Shown here: positions 41,261 through 52,000 of the stretch, one piece after another
How the letters are laid out: the number at the start of each line of letters is the position of its first letter
Numbering within the stretch: the first letter of the stretch is position 1
IMG/VR virus record: IMGVR_UViG_3300050343_000240
Span: 1 to 58,238 of that record
From: a virus
DNA length: 58,238 nt
Reading direction: 5' to 3' (one strand)
Program-made: the position numbers and the translations under genes
Notes under the pieces: generated by a model
What the model was told of the DNA's origin: nothing
Databases searched by the model: none
The model's input: the letters and a program-made list of their open reading frames with translations, nothing else

Positions 41261-43678
41261 ATGTTACAAACTCAAACAAAAGGTATATTTCCGAGCCAAG
41301 CGGTTTCAGATGGTGAAAAAAGAAGTGAGGCTTATGGTTTAGAAATAGCTAGAGCAATTGAAAGCGAATGGTTTAAAAGAGACGCAGGTAATATGCGTTA
41401 CTTTGCAAGTCGCGATAATTTTCACAGATTAAGATTGTATGCTAGAGGTGAACAATCTATTCAAAAATATAAAGATGAATTATCTATTAATGGTGATTTG
41501 TCTTATTTAAATTTAGATTGGAAGCCTGTACCGATAATACCTAAGTTTGTAGATATTGTAGTAAATGGTATGGCTGATAGAGCTTATGACATTAAAGCTT
41601 ATTCACAAGATAACGCATCTATAAAGAAAAGAAGTGAATATGTTGAGTCTATGCTTAGAGATATGCAGACTAGAGAAATATCAGATCAGATACAAACTCA
41701 ATTAGGTATTGATGTATATGAAAATGATAAAGAAAAGTTACCTGAAACAGAAGAGGAACTAGAGCTGCACATGCAGCTTGACTATAAGCAATCTGTGGAA
41801 ATAGCTGAAGAAGAAGCTATTAATAATGTTTTTGATCATAATAAATTTGATCTTTTACAAAGAAGATTAAATTACGATGCGGTAACTATTGGTATATCAG
41901 CATGTAAGAATAGTTTTAATACTGCTGATGGAATTAAAATAGATTATGTAGATCCTGCAGATTTGGTTTATTCTTATACTGAATCGCCTTATTTTGATGA
42001 TATATATTATGTAGGTGAAGTTAGAAGAGTTTCTTTTGTTGAACTTAAAAAACAACACCCCGAATTAACAGATGCAGATTTAGAACAAATAGAAGGAAAA
42101 GGTAGTAATGTTATGTTATATAACAGAGCTCATAATGGTCATGACACTTCTGACAATGCTTATGTTTATGTTTTATACTTTGAATATAAAACTTTTAACA
42201 ATCAAGTATATAAAATAAAAGACACAGCTTCTGGAGCTAGTAAAGCAATTAAAAAAGACGATACATTTGATCCACCAAAAGACAACAAAGCTAGGTTTAA
42301 AAAAGTATCTCGCTCAATAGAAGTTATATATGAAGGTGCTAAAATTATAGGCCATAATAAAACATTAAAGTGGCAGCTTGCTGAAAACATGACTAGACCT
42401 AAGTCTGATACCACTAAAGCGCAATTTAGTTATAACATTGTTGCACCTAGAATTTATAAAGGTAATATAGAATCTTTAGTTGGACGTATGACTACGTTTG
42501 CTGATATGATTCAATTAACTCATTTAAAGTTGCAACAAGTATTATCAAGAATGGTACCTGATGGTGTATTCTTAGATGCGGATGGTATTGCTGAAATAGA
42601 TTTAGGCAATGGAACTAATTATAATCCACAGGAAGCACTTAATATGTATTTCCAAACTGGTTCCGTTATTGGTAGATCAATGACACAAGATGGTGACTTT
42701 AATAATGGTAGAGTTCCTATTCAAGAATTACAAACTTCTGGCGCTAATGCAAAAATTTCTAGTTTAATTAATTCTTATAATTATTACTTGCAAATGATTC
42801 GTGATGTAACCGGATTAAATGAAGCACGTGATGGTAGTACACCAGATAAGAATGCTTTAGTAGGTTTACAAAAATTAGCCGCTGCAAATTCAAATACAGC
42901 AACAAGACATATATTACAAGCTGGATTGTATTTAACCTTAAAAACAGCTGAAGCAGTTGCTCTTAGAATTTCCGATGTTTTAGAATATTCAAACACTAGA
43001 AATAATTTTATACAAAGCATTGGAAAATATAATGTTGGCGTTTTAGATGATTTAAAAGAACTGCATTTGCATGACTTTGGTATATTCTTAGATTTAGCGC
43101 CTGATGAAGAAGAAAAACAATTGCTAGAAAATAATATTCAAGTAGCATTATCAAGAGAACAAATATTCTTAGAAGATGCTATTGATATTAGAAATATTAA
43201 AAACTTAAAACTAGCAAATGAGCTATTGAAACTTAGAAGAAAAAAGAAAGCTGCTCAAGATAGACAGATGCAAACCGAAAATATATCATTGCAATCTGAA
43301 TCTAACGCAAAAGCTGCTCAAGCTGCTGCACAAGCTGATGTTCAAAAAGAACAAGCTATATCTCAATCTAAGATACAAATTAAAAGTGCAGAGCACGAAC
43401 TTGAGATACAAAAACTACAACAAGAAGTTCTAGCTAAAAAAGAGCTTATGACATATGAGTTTGAGCTTAATAAGCAGCTTAAAGAACTAGATTTACAAGT
43501 GATTAACAATAAAGAAGAATATAAGGAAGATAGAAAAGATAAAAGAACTAAAATTCAAGCATCTCAACAATCTGAATTAATTGATCAAAGAAGAAATAAT
43601 ACCCCACCTAAAGACTTTGAATCATCTGGCTTTGATACATTAGGTGGATTTGGTCTAGAGCAATTTGAGCCTAGATAG
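41261..43678 (+). CDS. Portal protein
   Basis: An 805-residue protein directly downstream of the terminase, as expected of a portal. The body is alpha/beta with typical portal segments such as RVSFVELKKQHPEL and the long helical stem region. The C terminus (residues about 660-780) is a Gln/Ala-rich coiled coil with a basic tail. It forms the dodecameric DNA gate of the head. The starting ATG follows the terminase stop with no gap. Confidence 0.85.
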   Translation: MLQTQTKGIFPSQAVSDGEKRSEAYGLEIARAIESEWFKRDAGNMRYFASRDNFHRLRLYARGEQSIQKYKDELSINGDLSYLNLDWKPVPIIPKFVDIVVNGMADRAYDIKAYSQDNASIKKRSEYVESMLRDMQTREISDQIQTQLGIDVYENDKEKLPETEEELELHMQLDYKQSVEIAEEEAINNVFDHNKFDLLQRRLNYDAVTIGISACKNSFNTADGIKIDYVDPADLVYSYTESPYFDDIYYVGEVRRVSFVELKKQHPELTDADLEQIEGKGSNVMLYNRAHNGHDTSDNAYVYVLYFEYKTFNNQVYKIKDTASGASKAIKKDDTFDPPKDNKARFKKVSRSIEVIYEGAKIIGHNKTLKWQLAENMTRPKSDTTKAQFSYNIVAPRIYKGNIESLVGRMTTFADMIQLTHLKLQQVLSRMVPDGVFLDADGIAEIDLGNGTNYNPQEALNMYFQTGSVIGRSMTQDGDFNNGRVPIQELQTSGANAKISSLINSYNYYLQMIRDVTGLNEARDGSTPDKNALVGLQKLAAANSNTATRHILQAGLYLTLKTAEAVALRISDVLEYSNTRNNFIQSIGKYNVGVLDDLKELHLHDFGIFLDLAPDEEEKQLLENNIQVALSREQIFLEDAIDIRNIKNLKLANELLKLRRKKKAAQDRQMQTENISLQSESNAKAAQAAAQADVQKEQAISQSKIQIKSAEHELEIQKLQQEVLAKKELMTYEFELNKQLKELDLQVINNKEEYKEDRKDKRTKIQASQQSELIDQRRNNTPPKDFESSGFDTLGGFGLEQFEPR

Positions 43679-43710
43679 CATATTTTTAAACTATTATATA
43701 AAATTTTATT

Positions 43711-44913
43711 ATGGAAGACTACAAAGTTAATTTAGTCGAAGACGAGAACCCTAGTGCTGCAGAAAAAGAAGAAACAGTGTTAGAAAACGCAGGAGTTGAT
43801 ACAAAATCAGATAATACAACACATAAAGTTGATTTATCTAAACCACCTAAAACAGAAGAAAAAGATGCCGTTCAAGAGCAAAGCACAGATGAGGTTCCTG
43901 TTCGCAACGAATCCGAAGTTAGCGAAAAAGTGGAAGAAGAAGTACGGAGTGCCGAAGAGCCTACCGAACAAGAAGAAGAAACGGTCTTAGAATTAATAGA
44001 AGAAGAGACTGAAGAAAATATAGAAGAGCCTGTTAATGAAACTAAAGAACAGGAGCAGGTTGAAGAAACTAAAGAAAATAATATTGAACTACCTGAAAAT
44101 ATACAAAAGGTGGTTGAATTTATGCAAGAAACTGGCGGTAGTTTAGAAGACTACGTAAGGTTAAATGCAGATTATTCAAATGTAGATGATTCTGTATTAT
44201 TAAAAGAGTACTACAAACAAACAAAATCTCATTTAAATAACGATGAGGTTGATTTTTTAATTGAAGATAATTTTTCTTTTGATGAGGAAGTTGATGATGA
44301 CAGAGAAATCAGAAGAAAGAAATTAGCTTATAAAGAAGAAATTGTAAAAGCAAAAAACTTTCTTGAAGGTTTAAAAGGCAAATATTACGAAGAAGTCAAG
44401 TTGAGTTCTAAGTTAGCCCCAGAGCAAAGAGAAGCAATTGAATTTTACAATACTTACAAAGAAGAGCAGTCTAAGCTAACTGCTCAGCAACAAACACAAG
44501 CAAACAATTTTACTGAAAAAACTAATTCTTTTTTTAGCAATGAATTCAAAGGTTTTGATTTCAAAGTTGGAAATAACAAGTATAGATTTAAAGTAAATGA
44601 CGTGACGCAAGTAAAAGAATCTCAAAGCGATATTGCTGGTTTTTTGGGTAGTTACCTAGATGACAAAGGCATGCTAACGGATCCTTCAACTTATCACAAA
44701 GCTTTATTTGCTGCCAAAAATTCTGACAAAATTGCTAATCACTTTTATGAGCAAGGAAAAGCAGATGCTATTAAGCAATTAGAAATGGAATCTAAAAATA
44801 TTAGTATGAATCCAAGGAAAAGCGCTGATGGTTATGTGGACACCGGAGGATTAAAAGTAAGAGCAATTAGCGGAAATAACAGCTCAAAACTAAAAATTAA
44901 AATAAAAAAATAA
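43711..44913 (+). CDS. Acidic scaffold / head assembly protein
   Basis: A 400-residue protein between portal and capsid genes. The first 130 residues are low-complexity and extremely acidic (Glu runs). The middle is helical and the C terminus is basic (KLKIKIKK). This distribution and location fit an internal scaffolding protein. A second gene is encoded within its acidic part in another frame (43865-43990). Confidence 0.75.
   Translation: MEDYKVNLVEDENPSAAEKEETVLENAGVDTKSDNTTHKVDLSKPPKTEEKDAVQEQSTDEVPVRNESEVSEKVEEEVRSAEEPTEQEEETVLELIEEETEENIEEPVNETKEQEQVEETKENNIELPENIQKVVEFMQETGGSLEDYVRLNADYSNVDDSVLLKEYYKQTKSHLNNDEVDFLIEDNFSFDEEVDDDREIRRKKLAYKEEIVKAKNFLEGLKGKYYEEVKLSSKLAPEQREAIEFYNTYKEEQSKLTAQQQTQANNFTEKTNSFFSNEFKGFDFKVGNNKYRFKVNDVTQVKESQSDIAGFLGSYLDDKGMLTDPSTYHKALFAAKNSDKIANHFYEQGKADAIKQLEMESKNISMNPRKSADGYVDTGGLKVRAISGNNSSKLKIKIKK
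43865..43990 (+). CDS. Nested small phage protein, MPFKSKAQ family
   Basis: A 41-residue basic protein starting MPFKSKAQMRFLFATNPK and ending in a Lys/Arg tail, encoded entirely within the scaffold gene in the +1 frame. The MPFKSKAQxRFLxA pattern, followed by PKLAKKW, is a known conserved small phage protein that normally occupies its own gene, so this is very unlikely to be chance. Local base composition is higher in G/C than around it, as expected from double coding. The frame is also open about 69 bases upstream, but family members start at MPF. Function unknown. Confidence 0.75.
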   Translation: MPFKSKAQMRFLFATNPKLAKKWKKKYGVPKSLPNKKKKRS

Positions 44914-44925
44914 AAAAAATTTAAA

Positions 44926-46331
44926 ATGGCAAATGCAAGTTATACTGCAGGAAGCAACTTAATATTAAGTAATGCTACTCCTGTTAAACAAACAACTCCT
45001 GGTAGTTACATAGATTTTACTACTGCAGGAACTGCTGGGTGGGCACAACAATACCTACCTGAGCTTTACGAAGCTGAAATTGAGCGTTATGGTGATCGTT
45101 CACTTTCTGGATTTTTACAAATGGTTGGCGCTGAAATGCCTATGACTTCTGATCAAATTATTTGGTCTGAGCAAGGTCGTCTTCATGTTTCTTATGAAGG
45201 TGTTTCTTCAGCTGCTGATTCAGGAAGTGCTGGTTCACAAGTAAACGTAGTTACTATTCCAGTTGACGCTAACGGAAATAACCATGCAATTAGAGCTAAT
45301 CAAACTGTTGTTGTATCTGACGGTACTACTGTTTTTAAAGCTTTAGTTTCTTCTACAACAGCTACCACTGTAACTCTTCAAAGCTATACTACTGATGGTT
45401 TTGGATTTAGTGGAGCAACTGATGTAGACCTTTTTGTTTACGGTTCTGAATTTAAGAAAGGACAAGCGTCAATGACTGGTGCTGTTGAGCCTGAATTTAT
45501 TTCTCTAACTAATAAGCCTATTATCCTTAAAGATCATTATGAAATTTCTGGATCAGACGCTTCTCAAATTGGTTGGATTGAAGTAACTGGCGAAAGCGGA
45601 CAATCAGGATACTTATGGTACATCAAATCTGAAGGTGATACTCGTCAGCGTTTTGAAGATTATTCAGAAATGGCGCTAGTTGAAGCTGAGAAAAAAGGAA
45701 CAAATGGTGTTGTTGATGTAGACGGTACTGAAGGTTTATTTGCTGCTATCGAAGATCGTGGTCATCAATTTGATGGTTTCGTAGGAGGTACAGCTACTGA
45801 ATCTTTACAAGACTTTGATCTTCTTCTTAAGAAATTAGATAAAGAAGGTGCTATTGAAGAGAACATGCTTTTTGTAAATCGTGATATTGCATTATCAATT
45901 GACGATATGCTAGCAGCTCAAAATTCTTACGGTGCTGGTGGAACTTCTTACGGAGTATTCAACAACAGCGAAGATATGGCACTTAACTTAGGATTTAGTG
46001 GATTTAGAAGAGGTTCTTATGACTTCTACAAAACTGACTGGAAATACTTAAACGATGCGAGCACTCGTGGTCTTATCGGAGGTATTGAAGGAGTACTGAT
46101 TCCAGCTGGAACTTCATCTGTTTACGATCAAATTCTTGGGAAGAACATTAAGCGTCCTTTTTACACGTTCGTTATAGAGCTTCTGAAGCTGATGATAGAA
46201 AAATGAAATCTTGGATCACTGGTTCTGTAGGTGGAGCTGCTACTTCAGGCGATGACAAGATGGAAGTTCACTATTTGACTGAAAGATGTTTAGTTGTACA
46301 AGGTGCTAATAACTTTGTGCTTTTTAACTAA
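44926..46331 (+). CDS. Major capsid protein (frame broken near 46161)
   Basis: An HK97-fold-type major capsid protein, positioned after the scaffold. Frame 0 (44926-46206) gives 426 residues but its last 14 residues are non-typical. At a run of five T (46158-46162), a -1 shift after codon TTT at 46159-46161 continues as LHVRYRASEADDRKMKSW and runs 56 codons to the stop at 46329-46331. That tail, ending QGANNFVLFN, looks like a genuine capsid C terminus. The corrected product has about 468 residues. This is either a programmed frameshift or a one-base omission in the T run. A terminator follows immediately. Confidence 0.85.
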
Positions 46332-46349
46332 TATTTTTTAATGTAGGTT

Positions 46350-46395
46350 TTACCCCTGTTTAATTAACGGGGGTAATTCTTACTTTTATTATTTT
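46350..46395 (+). terminator. Rho-independent terminator after the capsid gene
   Basis: TTACCCC (46350-46356) pairs with GGGGTAA (46370-46376), and the loop contains a short palindrome. A T-rich run of about 20 bases follows. It separates the heavily expressed capsid gene from the connector genes. Confidence 0.85.
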
Positions 46396-46410
46396 TTATT
46401 TTATTATATC

Positions 46411-47148
46411 ATGACAAAGAAAAAAACAGATTGGGCGTTCAAAGACAGGCTATACGTCCTTAAAAAACAAAGAAAGCCTTTGACCTATACAATTAAATCA
46501 AGAAATATATTTTGGTTTGATGATGAAAAAGGTTATGAAAGAGAATTAAAATATACTGTAAATCAACAAACACCTTTTGTTGATGAATTTAAAGGTGAAG
46601 GTAGACTAGAACATATCGTGTTTCAAAACGGTAGTTTACTGGTACCAAAAGAAAAACAAGTTCTTCAAAAGATATTATCTATTTATCATTCAGAAAAAGA
46701 TAAAATTTACGAAGAATATGATGCTGAATTAGAAGCTCAAGATGAATTAGAGATTATTGAGTTTGAAGTAGATGCTCTGTTAATGGCAAGAGAAATGGAT
46801 ATTGAACAGGCTGAAGCTATAATGCGTGTAGAAATAGGCTCTAGGGCTGCAGAGATGACTTCTAAAGAGCTAAAAAGAGATTTATTAATATTTGCTCGTA
46901 ACAATCCTAAGCTATTCATAGAATTAGCTAATGACGAAAATGTTGCTATAAGAAATATTGGTATAAAAGCTACAGAAGCTAATATTATAAAATTATCAGA
47001 AGATCAGCGTACATTTAAATGGGGTACTAACGGAAGAAAGTTAATGACCGTGCCTTTTGATGAAAATCCATATTCAGCTTTAGCTGCTTGGTTTAAAACT
47101 GATGAGGGTATAGAAGTATATAAAGCAATAGAAAAGAAACTAAAATAG
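46411..47148 (+). CDS. Hypothetical head/connector protein
   Basis: A 245-residue, acidic, mostly helical protein located between capsid and connector genes. It starts MTKKKTDWAFKDRLYVLK. The location suggests a head-completion or neck component, but no domain was recognised. A G-U-rich hairpin follows (47164-47188). Confidence 0.65.
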   Translation: MTKKKTDWAFKDRLYVLKKQRKPLTYTIKSRNIFWFDDEKGYERELKYTVNQQTPFVDEFKGEGRLEHIVFQNGSLLVPKEKQVLQKILSIYHSEKDKIYEEYDAELEAQDELEIIEFEVDALLMAREMDIEQAEAIMRVEIGSRAAEMTSKELKRDLLIFARNNPKLFIELANDENVAIRNIGIKATEANIIKLSEDQRTFKWGTNGRKLMTVPFDENPYSALAAWFKTDEGIEVYKAIEKKLK

Positions 47149-47163
47149 TTGCTCTTATAGTGG

Positions 47164-47188
47164 TTAGGCCATCTTAAGGGTGGCTTAA
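47164..47188 (+). other. Hairpin between connector genes
   Basis: TTAGGCCATC (47164-47173) pairs with GGTGGCTTAA (47179-47188) with two G-U wobbles around a TTAAG loop. A poor U-tract follows, so it is a weak terminator or an mRNA stability element. Confidence 0.45.
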
Positions 47189-47212
47189 TTACTATAAATA
47201 ATAAAAACAAAT

Positions 47213-47911
47213 ATGATTAGCATAGATACGGTTTACCAAAAAGTATTATCAATTGTTAATAAAGAGAATAGAGGTTATATAACACCACAGGAATTTAATT
47301 TATTTGCAAATCAATCACAATTAGAAATATTTGAACAGTATTTTTTTGATCTCAATCAATACATGAGACAGAAAGAAAATAATACTGAATATGCTAATTT
47401 ATACAGAATCATTGATGAAAAATTAAGTAGGTTTAAAACAGAAGCTAACTTAACATATTCAACAGATCATTTTAATTTCCCTGCTAATCTTCACAAGCTG
47501 GGAACAGTTATTTATAACTCAGTTGAAGTTGAAAAAGTAGATAAAAAACAACTACTTGAATATCAGCTATCTAAGCTAACTCAACCAACAATTACTTCAC
47601 CTATATATATACAAAACATTGCAAATACTAGTGCAGACTGGTCTATAAGCGTATATCCTACAACAATAACTTCTAATGTTTCTTGTACATACGTTAGAAA
47701 ACCTAATAGTGTTACTTGGGGTTACACTAGTGTAGCAGGTAATGCTTTATATAACGCAAGTGCTTCAACTAATTTTGAAATACATGAATCAGAAGAAACA
47801 GCTTTATTATTAAAAATACTTGCATATGCGGGATTAAATATAAAAGATCCTTCTATAATTCAAGTAGCGGATACAAAAGAAAATAAAAAGATAACTCAAG
47901 AAAAGTCATAA
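47213..47911 (+). CDS. Hypothetical connector/tail protein
   Basis: A 232-residue protein with a helical N-terminal half and a beta-rich C-terminal half. It lies in the connector region, four bases before the next tail gene. A neck or head-to-tail adaptor role is inferred from position only. Confidence 0.6.
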   Translation: MISIDTVYQKVLSIVNKENRGYITPQEFNLFANQSQLEIFEQYFFDLNQYMRQKENNTEYANLYRIIDEKLSRFKTEANLTYSTDHFNFPANLHKLGTVIYNSVEVEKVDKKQLLEYQLSKLTQPTITSPIYIQNIANTSADWSISVYPTTITSNVSCTYVRKPNSVTWGYTSVAGNALYNASASTNFEIHESEETALLLKILAYAGLNIKDPSIIQVADTKENKKITQEKS

Positions 47912-47914
47912 TAG

Positions 47915-49003
47915 ATGGGATTCATAACACAAACAGCAAGACAATATTATACTTTAACACAAAAGTTCACAGGTACTGGTAGTCTATCTGTATTTACTTT
48001 AACTTTTGATCCGTTGCCATCTAGCATAAATAATTTTATAGTATTTATTGATGGTGATGAAATTGATGATAGTAATTATACTTATAATAATTCAACAGGA
48101 GTTATTAATTTTTCTCCTTCAGCACCTCCTGGTTTAGACATAGAAGTAAAAGTTGTTTTAAAAAATCAAAAGCATGGTAGCTATAGATATATATCTTTAG
48201 AAGATATTATAAATAACTTTATGGTTTCTTATGTAGGTGATGATAAAATTATAAGTACAGTAAAAAAACTAGATGTTATATTTCACGCTAAAAGAGCTAT
48301 TCAAGAATTTAGTTATGATATTTCAAGAGTTGAAAAAATACAAGAAATAGAGGTTGGTGATACTTTAACTGTACCATTTCCGCAAGACTACGTCAATTAC
48401 GTTCAATTATCTTGGGTTGATACAAATGGGGTTGAAAGAATAATATATCCTTCTATAAATACTTCAAGACCATCGCAGTCTATTCTACAAGATAACAACG
48501 CTGATTACTTATATGATAATGATGATTCTTTACTTACTGGTACATCGATAACAACTGATAGATTTAAAGGTATTGAAAATACAGATAACACTAGTTTATT
48601 TGATGGAGTACACAATAGTTTATCAGCTAGCGGTTTGGGTCAAAGATATGGCAACAACCCTGAAACTACACAATCTAACGGCTTATTCGTTATAGATGAA
48701 TTAAACGGACAGTTTGGATTCAGTAGTAATTTACAATCCCAAATACTTACTTTAAAATATATATCAGATGGTTTAGGTACTGATGCAGAAATGCAAATAC
48801 ATAAACTAGCTGAGGATGCTATCTATAAGCATATAGCTCACTCCGTGATTGCTTCTAAAGCAAACATGCCTGAATATATAGTGAATAGATTTAAAAGAGA
48901 AAGAAGAGCTGCAATGAGAAATGCTAAGCTTAGACTTTCAAATATGAAGTCATTAGAAATGGCTCAAATAATGCGAGGCAAAAGCAAGCAAATAAAACAC
49001 TAA
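47915..49003 (+). CDS. Tail/connector protein with N-terminal beta domain
   Basis: A 362-residue protein. Residues about 10-85 form a beta-sandwich-like segment (FTGTGSLSVFTLTFDPLPSS, then FIVFIDGDEID, TGVINFSPSAPPG). It lies between an upstream connector and the large gp12-like tail tube protein; a ring/adaptor or tail tubular role is likely. The C terminus is basic and helical. Confidence 0.65.
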   Translation: MGFITQTARQYYTLTQKFTGTGSLSVFTLTFDPLPSSINNFIVFIDGDEIDDSNYTYNNSTGVINFSPSAPPGLDIEVKVVLKNQKHGSYRYISLEDIINNFMVSYVGDDKIISTVKKLDVIFHAKRAIQEFSYDISRVEKIQEIEVGDTLTVPFPQDYVNYVQLSWVDTNGVERIIYPSINTSRPSQSILQDNNADYLYDNDDSLLTGTSITTDRFKGIENTDNTSLFDGVHNSLSASGLGQRYGNNPETTQSNGLFVIDELNGQFGFSSNLQSQILTLKYISDGLGTDAEMQIHKLAEDAIYKHIAHSVIASKANMPEYIVNRFKRERRAAMRNAKLRLSNMKSLEMAQIMRGKSKQIKH

Positions 49004-49007
49004 TTAA

Positions 49008-52000
49008 ATGCCAGAAATTAAAAACAATTTCTTTAAAGGGAAAATGAATAAAGACGCTGATGAGCGTGTTTTACCTCCTGGAGAATATAAAGATGCTTTA
49101 AACATTCAAGTTGGTGTTGCTGAAAACGGTGATGCCGGTAGCTTGCACAATGTATTAAGTAATAATAAAATAAGTAATCTTAATATTTCTGGAGCAAAGT
49201 GTATTGGTAGTGTAGCAGATACACAAGCTGAAAAAATATACTGGTTTATTTATGGTACAACAATTGATGCTATTGCGGAATATGATGAAACAACAGATAC
49301 TGTTTCTCCTGTAATAGTTGATACAACCAAAAATATATTAAAGTTTCCTAATACTCAAATAACTGCTGTAAATGTTATAGAGGGGTATTTAATATGGTCA
49401 GATAATAATTCTGAACCAAAAAATATTGATATAGAATATTTTAAATCTGGTTCTGTTGATTTTGCTACAACAACAACTATAAATGAAGATTATATAAATC
49501 TTACTAGGAGTATAATAGAATCTGATTTAACACTTATAAAAAAGAAACCAGCTTCAGCCCCTACTGTTTCATATAGTATTTACGGGGAAGAAGTTAAATC
49601 TTTTGGAATAAATATTACAGCAACCGTAGATATTACGGGAATAAATATTGGAGACTCCGTCACAATGACAGTTTCTGCTAATCCTAATTTTATTTCAGGA
49701 GAAGAGTTTTTTGTAACCAACACAAATGACATAGGTAGTAGAGGATTTAAGTTTATTTCTATTAGCGGAGGAACTATTACAGCAGAATATGTTTCTGTAT
49801 TCGGGTATCCTTTACAATCTTTTACAGGTACAATAAAAAAAGGAGATATATTATTTAAAGATAAATTTGTAAGATTTGCTTATAGATGGCGTTTTAAAAA
49901 TAACCAAATATCAATTTTTTCTCCATTTACTGAACCAATTTTTGAGCCATATCCTGTTTTTGATCTTAATGATGAAGACGGATATAATACTTCTATGGAA
50001 AATATTATACGCCTTATAGAATTAGACAAAATTGATGTAACACCTACAGATTTGTATACTATTGATATAGTATATAAAGACTCTAGCGAAAATAATTTAT
50101 ATATTTATAAAACATTAAAAAAAGAAGAATTTGAAAATTATTCTACTGGAAATGGAAAAATTAAAATAAATACTGAAAGCTTATATTCTGTTATATCAAA
50201 CAATCAATTATTTAGACAATACGATAATGTTCCTTACAGAGCTAAGGCTTTGGAAATAACTGCAAATAGAGTTTTATTTGCTAACTATAAAGACGGATTA
50301 AATATAGTAACGGATCAAACTGGTAATTATGTAGAGTATAACCCATCGTTTAATATTTCTACCAGTAGGCGGTTAGATCATTTTTCTAAATCTATAAAAA
50401 CAGGAAGAACCTACCAGTTGGGAGTTGTTTTTGAAGATAAATATGGTAGACAAACACCTGTTGTTTCTAATGATTCAGGAGAAAAAAAGATTAATTACAA
50501 TGAAGTTAGATTTTTTTCAGCTACTCCGCCTAGAATTAGTGGTAATGAATTTAAAGTTTCACTATCAGATTTACCTCAAAATACTTTTTTTGACAATAGA
50601 ATAAGTAAATTTAAATATTATATTAAAGAGCAATCTAAAGAGTATTATAATATATTTTTATATAAAGCTTTTGATGATATTGTAAATACAGATTTTTTAT
50701 GGATAGCTATACCTAGTTATGAAATAAACAAAGTGCAAAAAGAAGATATTTTAATTTTAAAGAAAAAAGCAAATACAAATGCTCCTTTGTCTGACGCTTC
50801 ATTAAAATACAAAGTTCAAGAAATTTCAAATGATTTCCCTACAAATCAAATAACATCAACTGAAACTTTTAATGGTTACTTTTTTATAAAAATAAAAAAA
50901 GACTCAAAAGGAATAGCGACTGTTGCTAATTTAAGTGCAGATAATACTTTACCTGGATGGTACGGGGCGGCAGTTTTTGAAACAATTCCATCAGACAATA
51001 TACTTGATTTATATTATGAAACAGAAGATTCATATAATATATCTGAATATAATCAAGAAAAAACATTAAGATGGTTTAATTGTTTTGATTTTGGTAATGG
51101 TGTTGAAAGCGACAGAATAAGAGATGATTTTAATGAAGTAACTATAGATAATCAAGTAAGGGTTTCTACAACTGTTGAAGATGGGTATAAACAAAAGCAT
51201 AATAAATATGGTTTAATATTTTCTAGTGGATTATTTAATTCAAGAAATGGCATTAATAATATAAACCAGTTTAACACAGGAGAAGCTATTACAAAAGATT
51301 TAAATCCAGAACACGGGAGCGTACAAAAGCTGCATAGTAGAAACAACGATATAATTGCTTTATGTGAAGATAAAATTTTAAGAATATTAGCTAATAAAGA
51401 TGCTCTTTTCAATGCTGATGGCAATGTTAACCTAACTTCTACAAATAACGTTTTAGGACAATCAGTGCCTTATGCTGGTGAATATGGAATATCTCAAAAT
51501 CCTGAATCTTTTGCGGATTACGGTTATCAGGTATATTTTACAGATAAAGCTAGAAATGCTGTACTTAGGCTTTCTATGGATGGCTTAAGTGTTATATCTA
51601 ATTATGGTATGGCAGACTTTTTTAGAGATAAGTTTAATTTAGCTACGGCCGAAGAATCTATTTCTTTTAAAGAAGGTATTGATGGTTGGACGTCAAGATT
51701 AAGTTTTGTGCCAGAATCAGGCGTTTCTTTAAATGGGTCTTATTACACCATGAAAGATGGGGAGCTATATAAACAGCATGTAGCTTCTAGCAACTATAAT
51801 AATTTTTATAGCACACAATACAATTCTACTGTTGATTTTATATATAATCAAGAACCTTCTGTAATTAAAAACTTTAAAACATTAAGTTACGAAGGCTCTG
51901 AAAATTGGTATGCTAATACTATAGAGACAGATCAACAATCTGGCAAAGTGGAAAAAATATTATTAAGTGATTTACAATCTCAATATCCTTCTTTAGATAA

